17,507 bases of DNA from DATAFF01 sp036257595 (GCA_036257595.1 DATAFF010000003.1:1-17507); one strand, 5' to 3'; shown: positions 1-7,891, counted from the stretch's first letter. Notes: a model not told the origin generated them from the letters alone. Translations and numbers: made by a program.

Positions 1-833
1 TCATAGAGCCCGCCCAGCGGATGCGACAGCGCATGGATCGCGCCAAGCCCGCCCTGAAAGGCGGTGGCGCCCATTGCCGAGGCCACCAGCATCTCGCCGC
101 GCGCCTCGAGATTGGCCGGCGCGTGCACCGCTTCCGCCAAATTCTCCTTGACGAGCCGCATGCCCTCGAGCGCCACGCCCTTGGCGAGCGGATGCCAGAA
201 CGGCGCGCAATAGGCCTCGAGATTGTGGGCAAGCGCATCCATGCCGGTGGCCGCGGTGAGCTTCGCCGGCAGGCCCACCGTCAGCACCGGGTCGAGCACG
301 GCGAATTTCGGCATCATGGCGGGGTGGAAGATCACCTTCTTCTCATGGGTCTCGGGCTGCGTGATCACTCCGGCGCGACCGACCTCCGAGCCGGTGCCGG
401 CCGTCGTCGGCACCGCGATCACCGGCGCGATCGTCTTGGCATTGGCCCGCGTCCACCAATCGCCGACATCCTCGAAATCGAACATCGGCCGCGCTTGGCC
501 CTGCATGAATGCCACCACCTTGCCGACATCGAGCGCCGAGCCGCCGCCAAAGGCGATGACCCCGTCATGACGGCCGGAGCGGTAGGCTTTGACGCCGGCC
601 TCGACATTGTCCGCCACCGGATTGGAGCGGACATCGGAGAACACCCGCACCTTGAGCCCCGCTTGATCGAGATCGGCCGCGACTTCCTTGGTCATCGTCA
701 TCGCAGCGAGCGCCGGATCGGTGACCAGGAGCGGCGCGGCCATGCCGGCCTCGCGGCAGAGCATCGGCAGGTCCTTCACCCGGCCGGCACCGAAGCGGAT
801 GCTGGTCGGGAAGTTGAAATTGGCGGCGACCAT
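1..833 (-). CDS. Iron-containing alcohol dehydrogenase, 3' part cut by window edge
   Basis: Metal- and NAD(P)-dependent oxidoreductase that interconverts an alcohol and an aldehyde or ketone. 277 codons are visible without a stop; the family is usually about 380 residues, so roughly the last 100 lie outside. Seen: the GGGS nucleotide-binding turn (residues 96-99), the TTAGTGSE motif (143-150), and metal ligands D199 and H203 in GMDALAHNLEAY plus H267 in the IHALSHPLGG segment. The fourth ligand, a histidine about 14 residues further on in this family, would fall outside. The ATG at 833 has an AGGGG Shine-Dalgarno at 840-844 that overlaps the stop of the upstream ligase gene (10-base gap), so it is translated from the same operon. 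Substrate unknown; a hydroxyl on a gamma-glutamyl amino alcohol, or an alcohol released from it, is an inference from context only. Confidence 0.9.
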   Translation of the reverse strand, partial: MVAANFNFPTSIRFGAGRVKDLPMLCREAGMAAPLLVTDPALAAMTMTKEVAADLDQAGLKVRVFSDVRSNPVADNVEAGVKAYRSGRHDGVIAFGGGSALDVGKVVAFMQGQARPMFDFEDVGDWWTRANAKTIAPVIAVPTTAGTGSEVGRAGVITQPETHEKKVIFHPAMMPKFAVLDPVLTVGLPAKLTAATGMDALAHNLEAYCAPFWHPLAKGVALEGMRLVKENLAEAVHAPANLEARGEMLVASAMGATAFQGGLGAIHALSHPLGGLY

Positions 834-843
834 TCCAAGCCCC

Positions 844-2211
844 TCAATATTGCTCGAAGCCGCGCTTCAGCTCCCAGTCGGTGATGCGCCGGTCATATTC
901 GAGCTGCTCCCAATAGGCGGTGTGCACATAATGATCGATCACCCGGTCGCCGAACGCCTGTCTGAGGAACGCCGATTCGTCGAGCAGGCGCATCGCCTCG
1001 CGCAGCGTCTTCGGGATCTCCCTGAGCTCCCGCCCGACATAGGCATCGCCCTCGAAATGCGCCTCGAGCTCCATCTTCTGCTCGATTCCGTCGAGCCCCG
1101 CCGCGAGCAGCGCCGCAAAGGCGAGATGCGGATTGAGATCGGCCCCGCCGATCCGGCACTCGATGCGCACCGACTTGCTTCCCGCTCCGCACAGCCTGAA
1201 GCCGGCGGTGCGGTTGTCGAAGCTCCACACCGCCCGCGTCGGCGCGAAGGTCGCCGCCTGGAAGCGCTTGTACGAGTTGATATAGGGCGCCAGGAAATAG
1301 GAGATCTCGCGCGCATGGCCGAGCAGCCCCGCCATATATTGGCGCATCAGCAGCGACATGCCGTGCTCGGCCGATGCGTCGGCGAACAGCGCCCGCTTGC
1401 CGTCGCTCGACCATAGCGACTGATGGATATGGGCCGAGTTGCCGGCCTGTCCGTAGTCCCATTTGGCCATGAAGGTGATGGCCTTGCCATGCGCCCAGGC
1501 AATCTCCTTGCAGCCATTCTTGAGGATCACATGGCGGTCCGCCATGTCGAGCGCCGGCGCATAGCGCACATTGATCTCCTCCTGGCCGCGCCCCCATTCG
1601 CCCTTGGAATTCTCGACCGGGATGCCCGCCGCATGGAGGCCGTTGCGGATCGCCCGCATCACCGCCTCCTCCTTGGTGGTCTGGAGGATGTGATAGTCCT
1701 GGATGAAATTGCCGGCGGTCTTGAGCCCGCGATAGCCCTTGGCGCCGGCGCTGTCATAGCTCTCGTCGAACAGGAAGAACTCGAGCTCGGACGCCATCAT
1801 CGCCTTCATGTCCATCGCCTCGAGCCGCTGCAGCTGCCGCTTCAGCATGCTGCGCGGCGCATGGTCGAGCAGCTCATGGTCATGGTCGAGCAGATCGCAC
1901 AGCACGAGTGCGGTGCCCTCGAGCCACGGGATGCGCCGCAGCGTGTCGAGATCGGGCTTGAGCACGAAATCGCCATAGCCCTTCTGCCAGCTTGCCACCT
2001 GATAGCCCGGCACCGGCTCCATATCGATGTCGCAGGCGAGCAGATAGTCGCAGCCATGCGTCTCGTCATGGGCGCTTTCGCAGAAATAGCCGGCATGGAA
2101 CCGCTTGCCGACCAGCCGTCCCTGCATGTCCGGAAAGGCCGCAACGACGGTGTCGATGGTGCCGGCCTCGACCTCGGCGGCCAGCGCGCTCAAGCTCAAT
2201 AGTCCCTGCAT
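844..2211 (-). CDS. Glutamine synthetase-like gamma-glutamyl-amine ligase (first paralog)
   Basis: 455-residue member of the glutamine synthetase superfamily, which joins glutamate to ammonia or an amine using ATP. N-terminal beta-grasp domain about 1-110, catalytic barrel about 115-455. Metal- and nucleotide-site motifs are intact: E142/E144 in SELEFF, GQEEIN at 209-214, H261 and H263 in AHIHQS, NSYKR at 312-316, R334 in FDNRTAG, and RIECR at 349-353. I see no NLYDLP-type adenylylation tyrosine as in class I glutamine synthetase, and the C-terminal part instead reads REIPKTLREAM. That resembles PuuA/GlnT-type enzymes acting on amines rather than a housekeeping GlnA. The ATG at 2211 has GAGAGGG just upstream. 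It sits between an amidohydrolase and an alcohol dehydrogenase in one operon with a choline transporter. Amine substrate not determinable from sequence. Confidence 0.88.
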   Translation of the reverse strand: MQGLLSLSALAAEVEAGTIDTVVAAFPDMQGRLVGKRFHAGYFCESAHDETHGCDYLLACDIDMEPVPGYQVASWQKGYGDFVLKPDLDTLRRIPWLEGTALVLCDLLDHDHELLDHAPRSMLKRQLQRLEAMDMKAMMASELEFFLFDESYDSAGAKGYRGLKTAGNFIQDYHILQTTKEEAVMRAIRNGLHAAGIPVENSKGEWGRGQEEINVRYAPALDMADRHVILKNGCKEIAWAHGKAITFMAKWDYGQAGNSAHIHQSLWSSDGKRALFADASAEHGMSLLMRQYMAGLLGHAREISYFLAPYINSYKRFQAATFAPTRAVWSFDNRTAGFRLCGAGSKSVRIECRIGGADLNPHLAFAALLAAGLDGIEQKMELEAHFEGDAYVGRELREIPKTLREAMRLLDESAFLRQAFGDRVIDHYVHTAYWEQLEYDRRITDWELKRGFEQY

Positions 2212-2233
2212 GATGCCCTCTCTTCGAACTGGC

Positions 2234-2992
2234 TTAGGTCGGACCGCTGCTCAGCACCTGGGCGAGCCGCCCGGACCAGGCCGACTGGCCGACCTCCTCG
2301 GTGATGAGGTCGTTGCGGATCTCGATCATGGCATTGAGGAGGCCGCGCCGCCCGGCATGGAGATTGAGCGTGTGGGTCACCCCGTCCTCCGGTCCATAGG
2401 GCTCGTTCCGCCTGACCTTGATGTCGCCATGGCGGCTCAGCGTCGCGATCAGGTGATCGGCATAGCGGCGGTCGCGATCATGCAGGATCCCGGCATCGAG
2501 ATGGCGCGTCATCCCCTTGTAGATCGGCGTGAAGCTGTGGATCGCCACGAAGATCGGATCGCGTCCGCTCGCCTGCCGGCTGTCGAGCAGCCTCGTGACC
2601 GCGGCATGAAACGGCTCGTAGATCGCCGCCGTCCTTGCCGCCCGCTCGTCGGCGGTGAGCCCGGCATTGCCGGGGATCTGGATGGTCTCGGAGACTTCCG
2701 GCATCGCCGACGGTGCATCGGGCGGGCGATTGCAATCCTGGACCAGGCGCGAATAGCGCTGCAGCACCAGCGGCGCATCGAGCAGGCGCGACAGCCGCCG
2801 CGCCACGCTTTCGGCGCCGATGTCATAGGCGATGTGGCGTTCGAGCTCGCTCTCGCTTAAGCCCAGCGTCCCGAGCTTCCGCGGGATCGCGCGGCCGGCA
2901 TGCTCGCACACCAGGAAAATATGCGACGGCCCGTCGGCATTGACGACGATGACCGGTTCGTCCTCCCCCTCGAGCAGCGGATGCTGTGCCAT
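2234..2992 (-). CDS. N-formylglutamate amidohydrolase family protein
   Basis: 252 residues, usual length for the family of zinc-dependent amidohydrolases that includes HutG, which cleaves N-formyl-L-glutamate to formate and glutamate in histidine breakdown. Characteristic segments: VCEHAG (28-33), YDIGAE (56-61), YSRLVQDCNRP (80-90), SETIQIPGN (101-109), IHSFTP (151-156), NEPYGPEDGVTHTLNLHA (196-213) and EIRNDL (224-229). The ATG lies only 3 bases past the choV stop with no clear Shine-Dalgarno, so translation probably depends on ribosomes arriving from choV. No hut genes are nearby. Next to a glutamine-synthetase-like ligase, its job may be to hydrolyse some other glutamyl or N-acyl amide rather than formylglutamate. 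The family call is firm; the substrate is not. Confidence 0.88.
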   Translation of the reverse strand: MAQHPLLEGEDEPVIVVNADGPSHIFLVCEHAGRAIPRKLGTLGLSESELERHIAYDIGAESVARRLSRLLDAPLVLQRYSRLVQDCNRPPDAPSAMPEVSETIQIPGNAGLTADERAARTAAIYEPFHAAVTRLLDSRQASGRDPIFVAIHSFTPIYKGMTRHLDAGILHDRDRRYADHLIATLSRHGDIKVRRNEPYGPEDGVTHTLNLHAGRRGLLNAMIEIRNDLITEEVGQSAWSGRLAQVLSSGPT

Positions 2993-2995
2993 GGC

Positions 2996-4192
2996 TCAAG
3001 CCGGGGATTGTGCCTGCGCGGTGGCCCGTGCCAGGAGCCCGGAATAGATGTCGTCGTCGCGCACCACGCCGATGATTCGCCCGTCCTGCGACAGCAGGAT
3101 CGGCAGCCCCGACTGGCGCCGCGCATCGATCACCACCCGCATCGGCGCCGAATGCGGCATCACCACCACCTCGCCGCGCGGCCAGCTGGTCGCCTCGCCA
3201 TTGCTCTCGAACACCTTGAGCTGGTGCTCGCCCAGCGCCGCCCGCTCCACCGCGCCGTCATCGTCGATCGCCATCGTCAGGCCGAGATCGTCGTCGAGCA
3301 TCAGCATCGGCCCTATCCGCTTGAGCGTCGGCAGCGGCGTCATCATCACATCGCCGGTCAGCACGTTGAGCGGGTTCATGTGCTGCACGAAGGCTGCCAC
3401 ATATTCATTGGCCGGATTGAGCACGATATCCTGCGGTGGCCCGTGCTGGACGATCCGCCCGCCTTCCATGATGGCGATGGTGGTCCCGATCTTCAGCGCC
3501 TCGTCGAGATCGTGGCTGACGAACACGATGGTACGGCGAAGCTTGCGCTGCAATTCGAGCAGCTCGTCCTGGAGATGGGTGCGGATCAAGGGATCGAGCG
3601 CCGAGAACGGCTCGTCCATCAGGAGGATCGGCGCCTCGGTGGCGAACGCCCGGGCGAGGCCCACCCGCTGCTGCATGCCGCCCGACAGCTCATGGGCATA
3701 TTTGTTGGCCCATTGGTCGAGCCCGACGAGCTTGAGCTGCCGCGCCACTCGCTCGCGCCTCTCTGCCGCGTTGACGCCGGCGAGCTCGAGGCCGAGCCCG
3801 GCATTCTCCGCAACCGTGCGCCACGGCAGCAGCCCGAACTGCTGGAACACCATGGCGACGCCATGCATCCGAAGCTGCCGGAGCTCCTCGAACGGGCAAT
3901 GGGTGACTTCGACCACCCGGTCGCCGGCGCGCACCAGCACCTCGCCCCTGACCGGCTTGTTGAGCCCGTTCACCGCCCGGAGTAGCGTCGACTTGCCTGA
4001 GCCTGACAGGCCCATCAGCACGCAGATCTCGCCTTCGCCGACATCGAGCGTCGCCCCCGCCACTCCGAGCACCGCGCCCGTCTTGTCGAGGATCGAGCCG
4101 CGGCTCTCGCCGCGGTCGAGCAGCTCGAGCGCCTCCCGCGTCCGCCGCCCGAAGATGATGTCGACGTCGCGAAAGGATACCGCCGTGCTCAT
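2996..4192 (-). CDS. choV: Choline/betaine ABC transporter ATP-binding protein
   Basis: 398-residue cytoplasmic ATPase of a ProV/ChoV-type quaternary-amine importer. Walker A GLSGSGKST at 61-69, Q-loop at Q117-Q118, signature LSGGMQQ at 169-175, Walker B ILLMDEP at 189-195 and switch H227 are intact. Residues 280-388 form a CBS-like regulatory tail (GDVMMTPLPTL, then LPILLSQDGRIIGVVRDDDIYSGLL), as in ProV-type ATPases where this part senses ionic strength. Start: the ATG at 4192 overlaps the choW stop in an ATGA arrangement, which fixes it against a frame that stays open much further upstream to 5065. Coupled translation with choW is likely. Assignment to choline rather than proline betaine or glycine betaine follows from the binding protein of the same operon. 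Confidence 0.93.
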   Translation of the reverse strand: MSTAVSFRDVDIIFGRRTREALELLDRGESRGSILDKTGAVLGVAGATLDVGEGEICVLMGLSGSGKSTLLRAVNGLNKPVRGEVLVRAGDRVVEVTHCPFEELRQLRMHGVAMVFQQFGLLPWRTVAENAGLGLELAGVNAAERRERVARQLKLVGLDQWANKYAHELSGGMQQRVGLARAFATEAPILLMDEPFSALDPLIRTHLQDELLELQRKLRRTIVFVSHDLDEALKIGTTIAIMEGGRIVQHGPPQDIVLNPANEYVAAFVQHMNPLNVLTGDVMMTPLPTLKRIGPMLMLDDDLGLTMAIDDDGAVERAALGEHQLKVFESNGEATSWPRGEVVVMPHSAPMRVVIDARRQSGLPILLSQDGRIIGVVRDDDIYSGLLARATAQAQSPA

Positions 4193-5070
4193 CTGGCACT
4201 TCCCTTGCTCGGCTCGACCCGGCACACCCGGTCGAGAATGATGGCGAGCACCACGATGGCGAGTCCGGCCTCGATGCCCATCGGGATGTTCACCGTGTTG
4301 AGGGCCCTGACCACCGGCTTGCCGAGGCCGTTGGCGCCGATCAGCGCCGCGATCACCACCATCGACAGCGACAGCATGATGCATTGGGTGAGGCCGGCCA
4401 TGATCGAGGGGAGCGCGGCCGGCAGCTCGACCTTCCACAGGAGCTGGCGTTTGGTTGCCCCGAATGCCTCGCCGGCTTCCATCAGCTGCTTGGGCACGGT
4501 CGTCAGCCCGAGATGGGTGAGCCGGATCGGCGCCGCGACGGCGAAGATCACCGTGGTGATCAGCCCTGGCGCCAACCCGAGGCCGAACAGGATGAGCGCC
4601 GGGATCAGATAGACGAAGGTCGGCAGCGTCTGCATCAGATCGAGCACCGGCCTGAGCAGCTGGAACAGCCACTCGCGATGCGCCGCGGCGATGCCGAGCG
4701 GCACCCCGATCGCCATCGACACGGTGGTGGCGCCGATCACCAGCGCCAGCGTTTCGACCGTCTCCTTCCACAGGCCCTGATTGATGATGTAGAGCAATCC
4801 GAGCAGCACCCCGAGCGCGATCTGCCAGGAGCGCTGCAGCAGGTAGGCGATCACCACGATGGCGGCGACCACCACCAGCGGCGGCGGATAGAGCAGGGCG
4901 GCGATCATCGCATCGAGCACCGCCGTGATGCCCCTGGACAGGCCGTCGAAGAACCAGTCGAAATAGCTCGTCAGAAAGCCGAAGAACTGCTTGCCCCATT
5001 GCCCGACGGGAATCTTGTAGCGGGTCAGCTCTTGGGTCAGGCGGGTCAGCTCTTGAGTTAGCCAATCCAT
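4189..5070 (-). CDS. choW: Choline/betaine ABC transporter permease
   Basis: 293-residue inner-membrane subunit of the importer. Hydrophobic segments at about 49-61, 64-78, 83-97, 108-129, 150-180, 228-247 and 263-279 fit the ProW/ChoW topology. The EAA loop that docks on the ATPase is seen at 198-223 (EAGEAFGATK followed by ELPAALPSI). The ATG at 5070 is preceded by GGGAGAGA about 10 bases upstream. Residues 4-17 read LTQELTR twice because of a 21-base tandem duplication at the start of the gene. The stop overlaps choV. It follows choX after a 92-base gap with a strong hairpin. Confidence 0.93.
   Translation of the reverse strand: MDWLTQELTRLTQELTRYKIPVGQWGKQFFGFLTSYFDWFFDGLSRGITAVLDAMIAALLYPPPLVVVAAIVVIAYLLQRSWQIALGVLLGLLYIINQGLWKETVETLALVIGATTVSMAIGVPLGIAAAHREWLFQLLRPVLDLMQTLPTFVYLIPALILFGLGLAPGLITTVIFAVAAPIRLTHLGLTTVPKQLMEAGEAFGATKRQLLWKVELPAALPSIMAGLTQCIMLSLSMVVIAALIGANGLGKPVVRALNTVNIPMGIEAGLAIVVLAIILDRVCRVEPSKGSAR
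5021..5062 (-). repeat. 21-base tandem duplication in the 5' end of choW
   Basis: Two adjacent 21-base units, 5021-5041 and 5042-5062, differ at three positions. Each encodes LTQELTR, giving the permease a doubled amphipathic N-terminal heptad. The frame is kept. The divergence between the units shows it is not a brand-new event. Confidence 0.85.
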
Positions 5071-5108
5071 CGCTCGCGATCTCTCCCGCGCCTCACCGCC
5101 TGCAGCAC

Positions 5109-5130
5109 CTCTCCCCGAAAATGGGGAGAG
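5109..5130. repeat. Perfect hairpin in the choX-choW gap
   Basis: Eight-base arms CTCTCCCC (5109-5116) and GGGGAGAG (5123-5130) around a GAAAAT loop, followed by GGAGCGGG. This form of short inverted repeat is common between genes in rhizobial genomes. It lies after the choX stop (5163) and before choW (5070), where a hairpin can protect the upstream mRNA or partly stop transcription, so that binding protein is made in excess. No U-tract follows on the transcribed strand, so a simple intrinsic terminator is unlikely. Confidence 0.75.
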
Positions 5131-5162
5131 GGAGCGGGCGAGCGAGGCAAATTGCCGCCATC

Positions 5163-6089
5163 CTACGACCCGAGCGTCTTCTTCACCGCAGCCGTTGCAT
5201 CACCGCCATCGAAGGTGGTGACGCCGTTGAGCCAGGGCGTCGTCGCATCGGGATGCGCCTTCAGCCATTCGGTTGCCGCCTCCTTGGCGTCCTTGCCCTT
5301 GAGGATCTGGTCCATCAGCTCGTTCTCCATCGCCAGATCGAATTTGAGATTGGCGACGAACTTGCCGGCATTCGGGCATTCAGTGGCATAGCCGGCCCTG
5401 ACATTGGTATACACCTTGGCGGCGCCGAAGCCGGAGTCGCCCATCCCATCAAGATATTTGATTTTCATGTTTCCCATGACCGGATGCGGCGTCCAGCCGA
5501 GGAACACGATCCATTCCTGGTTCTTCATCGACTTTTCCGCCTGCGCCAGCATGCCGGCCTCGGAGGATTCGACGAGCTCGAAACCGTCAAGCCCGTTGTC
5601 CTTGTTGGCGATCATCGACAGCACGATGCGGTTGCCGTCATTGCCCGGCTCGATGCCATAGATCTTGCTGGAGAACTTGTCCTTGAACTTGCCGATGTCC
5701 TTGAGGCTCTTGACCCCGCCATCATGGACATAGTCCGGCACCACCAGGCCGTAGCCGGCGCCTTCCAGGTTCTGCGACAGCGTCTCGACCGTCTTGGCTT
5801 CCATGAAGGGCTTCACATCGGCAGCCATGCTCGGCATCCAGTTGCCGAGAAACACGTCGATGTCCTTGTTTTGCAGCGACTGATAGGTCACCGGCACCGA
5901 CAGGACCTGCACTTCCGGCTGGTAGCCCATCGCCTCGAGCAGCACCGAGGCCACTGCCGTGGTCGCGGTGATGTCCGTCCAACCCACATCCGACAACCTT
6001 ACCTTCCGGCAGGCATCACTGTCTCCCGCCATGGCGGGAGCGGCAAGCAACGCGACGGCCAGAACGCCGCCTAGGATCTTCCTGATCAT
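5163..6089 (-). CDS. choX: Choline-binding periplasmic protein of ABC transporter
   Basis: 308-residue periplasmic solute-binding protein. The signal peptide is about residues 1-21 (charged MIRK, hydrophobic core, cleavage after AMA). The ligand residues I recall from the Sinorhizobium meliloti ChoX structure (W43, D45, W90, Y119, N156, W205) all have counterparts here at a constant offset of six: W37, D39, W84, Y113, N150 and W199. They lie in the segments SDVGWTDIT, LGNWMP, GAGYGL, EPGNDGN and LGWTPHP. A complete aromatic box for a trimethylammonium group is strong evidence for choline (or acetylcholine) binding. Start: the ATG at 6089 has an excellent AGGGAGGA four bases upstream and begins the signal peptide. 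An in-frame ATG at 6131 would add 14 residues with no such site. First gene of the leftward operon. Confidence 0.95.
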   Translation of the reverse strand: MIRKILGGVLAVALLAAPAMAGDSDACRKVRLSDVGWTDITATTAVASVLLEAMGYQPEVQVLSVPVTYQSLQNKDIDVFLGNWMPSMAADVKPFMEAKTVETLSQNLEGAGYGLVVPDYVHDGGVKSLKDIGKFKDKFSSKIYGIEPGNDGNRIVLSMIANKDNGLDGFELVESSEAGMLAQAEKSMKNQEWIVFLGWTPHPVMGNMKIKYLDGMGDSGFGAAKVYTNVRAGYATECPNAGKFVANLKFDLAMENELMDQILKGKDAKEAATEWLKAHPDATTPWLNGVTTFDGGDATAAVKKTLGS

Positions 6090-6141
6090 CAAGTCCTCCC
6101 TGTACAAACGGCCGGCTTGGCATGCCGACATTCTCGCTCGG

Positions 6142-6162
6142 GGTCAATTGATTGACCAATAG
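6142..6162. promoter_or_regulatory. Candidate operator box 1 (choX/betA)
   Basis: GGTCAAT (6142-6148) and ATTGACC (6151-6157) form a perfect 7-base inverted repeat with a 2-base centre. The longer segment 6148-6162 (TTGATTGACCAATAG) recurs with 13 of 15 identities in box 2. The site overlaps a possible betA -35. ATTGA/TCAAT half-sites suit a TetR-type repressor such as BetI, but the protein that binds is not shown by the sequence. Confidence 0.55.
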
Positions 6163-6203
6163 CTGCACATCGTCCATCATTTTATTTGGCACTTGGCCAC
6201 CAA

Positions 6204-6218
6204 TTTATTGAGCAATAG
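6204..6218. promoter_or_regulatory. Candidate operator box 2 (choX/betA)
   Basis: TTTATTGAGCAATAG matches box 1 at 13 of 15 positions and contains TATTG-AG-CAATA, a 5-base inverted repeat. It lies 18 bases before the betA ATG, between any betA promoter and its ribosome site. Its spacing from box 1 is 56 bases, a little over five helical turns. Confidence 0.5.
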
Positions 6219-6235
6219 GCCGGAGAGACGCCGCG

Positions 6236-7891
6236 ATGGATGCTTTCGATTTCATCGTCGTCGGCTCGGGATCTGCCGGATCGGCCCTGGCATATCGGCT
6301 GTCGGAGGACGGTCGAAATCGGGTTCTGGTGCTGGAATATGGCGGCACCGATTGGGGTCCGTTCATCCAGATGCCGGCGGCGCTCTCCTATCCCATGAAC
6401 ATGCCGCTTTACGACTGGGGCCTCAAGACCGAGCCCGAGCCGCATCTCGGCGGCCGGGTCCTGGTGACCCCGCGCGGCAAGGTCATTGGCGGCTCCTCCT
6501 CGATCAACGGCATGGTTTACGTCCGCGGCCATGCCCGCGATTTCGACGGCTGGGAGGCGATGGGCGCCTCCGGCTGGGGTTTCCGCCATGTGCTCCCCTA
6601 TTACCAGCGGCTCGAGGATTCCCACGGTGGCGAGGACGGCTGGCGCGGGCGGGGCGGCCCGCTGCACGTCACCCGCGGCACCCGCCGCAATCCGCTCTAT
6701 GACGCCTTTGTCGAGGCCGGTCGCCAGGCCGGCTACCCGGTCACTGTCGATTACAATGGCCGCCAGCAGGAAGGCTTCGGCGCCATGGAAATGACGGTGT
6801 GGCAGGGCGCGCGCTGGTCGGCCGTCAAGGCCTATCTCCGCCCCGCTCTCAAGCGGCCCAATCTCAAGCTGCTGACCCGTGCCCTCGCCCGCCGAATCAT
6901 CCTCGATGGCCGCAAGGCGGTGGCCGTCGAATATGAGCGCGGCGGCAAGATCGAGCGCGCCGCCGCCAACCGCGAGATCGTGCTCGCCGCCAGCGCCATC
7001 AACTCGCCGAAGCTTCTTCTCCTCTCCGGCATCGGCAATTCCGCCGAGCTCCAGGCGGCCGGAATCGCACCGCTGCACGATCTGCCGGGCGTCGGCCAGA
7101 ATCTGCAGGACCATCTCGAGATCTATTTCCAGCTGCGCAGCAAGGAGCCGGTGACGCTGAACGCCAAGCTCGGCCTCGTCTCCAAGGCGCTGATCGGTGC
7201 CGAATGGCTGTTCCTCCGGCGCGGTCTCGGGGCCACCAATCATTTCGAGTCCTGCGGCTTCATCCGCTCCCGCGAGGGCGTCGAATATCCCGACATCCAG
7301 TACCATTTCCTCCCTGGCGCCATCCGCTATGACGGCAAGGCGGCAGCACCCGGCCATGGTTTCCAGGTCCATGTCGGGCCGATGCGCTCGCGCTCGCGCG
7401 GCTGGGTGAAGCTGCGCTCGAGCGATCCGCGAGAGCCGCCGCGGATTCTCTTCAACTACATGTCGCACCCCTCCGACTGGGACGATTTCCGGCGCTGCAT
7501 CAGGCTGACCCGCGAGCTGTTCCGCACCCCGGCCATGCAGCGCTACGCCGGCAGCGAGATCCAGCCGGGTGATCACGTCACCGCCGACGCCGATATCGAT
7601 GCTTTCGTCAGGGAGCATTGCGAAAGCGCCTTCCACCCCTGCGGCACCTGCCGCATGGGGCGCGCCGACGATCCGCTCGCGGTGGTCGACCCGCAATGCC
7701 GGGTCATCGGCATTGACGGTCTTCGGGTTGCCGATTCCTCGATCTTCCCGCAGGTGACCAACGGCAATCTCAATGCGCCCTCGATCATGACCGGCGAGAA
7801 GGCCTCCGACCACATACTCGGTCGCGACCCGCTTCCCGCTTCCAATCTCGAGCCATGGATCAACCCGAGCTGGCGCATCAGCCAGCGCTAG
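6236..7891 (+). CDS. betA: Choline dehydrogenase (GMC oxidoreductase)
   Basis: 551-residue FAD flavoprotein that oxidises choline to betaine aldehyde, feeding electrons to the respiratory chain; BetA proteins are about 550 residues. Seen: dinucleotide-binding GSGSAG (10-15) preceded by DFIVV, GMC signature 1 at 80-98 (RGKVIGGSSSINGM), GMC signature 2 at 252-267 (ASAINSPK to SGIG), the segment GAEWLFLRRGLGATNHFE typical of BetA, catalytic H467 in ESAFHPCGTCRMG and N511 in TNGNLNAPSIM. The ATG at 6236 has GGAGAG eight bases upstream. It is divergent from choX, so uptake and oxidation are paired. No betaine aldehyde dehydrogenase (betB) or betI lies in the window. Other GMC alcohol oxidoreductases are the alternative, but the overall similarity to E. 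coli BetA as I recall it is high. Confidence 0.92.
   Translation: MDAFDFIVVGSGSAGSALAYRLSEDGRNRVLVLEYGGTDWGPFIQMPAALSYPMNMPLYDWGLKTEPEPHLGGRVLVTPRGKVIGGSSSINGMVYVRGHARDFDGWEAMGASGWGFRHVLPYYQRLEDSHGGEDGWRGRGGPLHVTRGTRRNPLYDAFVEAGRQAGYPVTVDYNGRQQEGFGAMEMTVWQGARWSAVKAYLRPALKRPNLKLLTRALARRIILDGRKAVAVEYERGGKIERAAANREIVLAASAINSPKLLLLSGIGNSAELQAAGIAPLHDLPGVGQNLQDHLEIYFQLRSKEPVTLNAKLGLVSKALIGAEWLFLRRGLGATNHFESCGFIRSREGVEYPDIQYHFLPGAIRYDGKAAAPGHGFQVHVGPMRSRSRGWVKLRSSDPREPPRILFNYMSHPSDWDDFRRCIRLTRELFRTPAMQRYAGSEIQPGDHVTADADIDAFVREHCESAFHPCGTCRMGRADDPLAVVDPQCRVIGIDGLRVADSSIFPQVTNGNLNAPSIMTGEKASDHILGRDPLPASNLEPWINPSWRISQR

Larger units (their letters stand above)
6090..6235. promoter_or_regulatory. Divergent choX / betA control region
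   Basis: 146 bases between the start codons of two oppositely transcribed choline genes; the promoters of both must lie here. It is AT-rich compared with its surroundings. A TTGACC at 6152-6157 could be a -35 for betA, but no convincing -10 follows. GGAGAG at 6222-6227 is the betA ribosome site. Two related inverted-repeat boxes are listed separately. No regulator gene of the BetI type adjoins this region. Confidence 0.7.

Noticed and set aside
2996..5065. Single 689-residue protein covering the permease and ATPase region
   Set aside because: The first 291 codons are an off-frame reading of choW. The ATGA overlap at 4189-4192 marks the true choV start.
6182..7813. Leftward 543-codon reading frame opposite betA
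   Set aside because: Shadow of betA, which has all GMC motifs; the antisense product has no motif.
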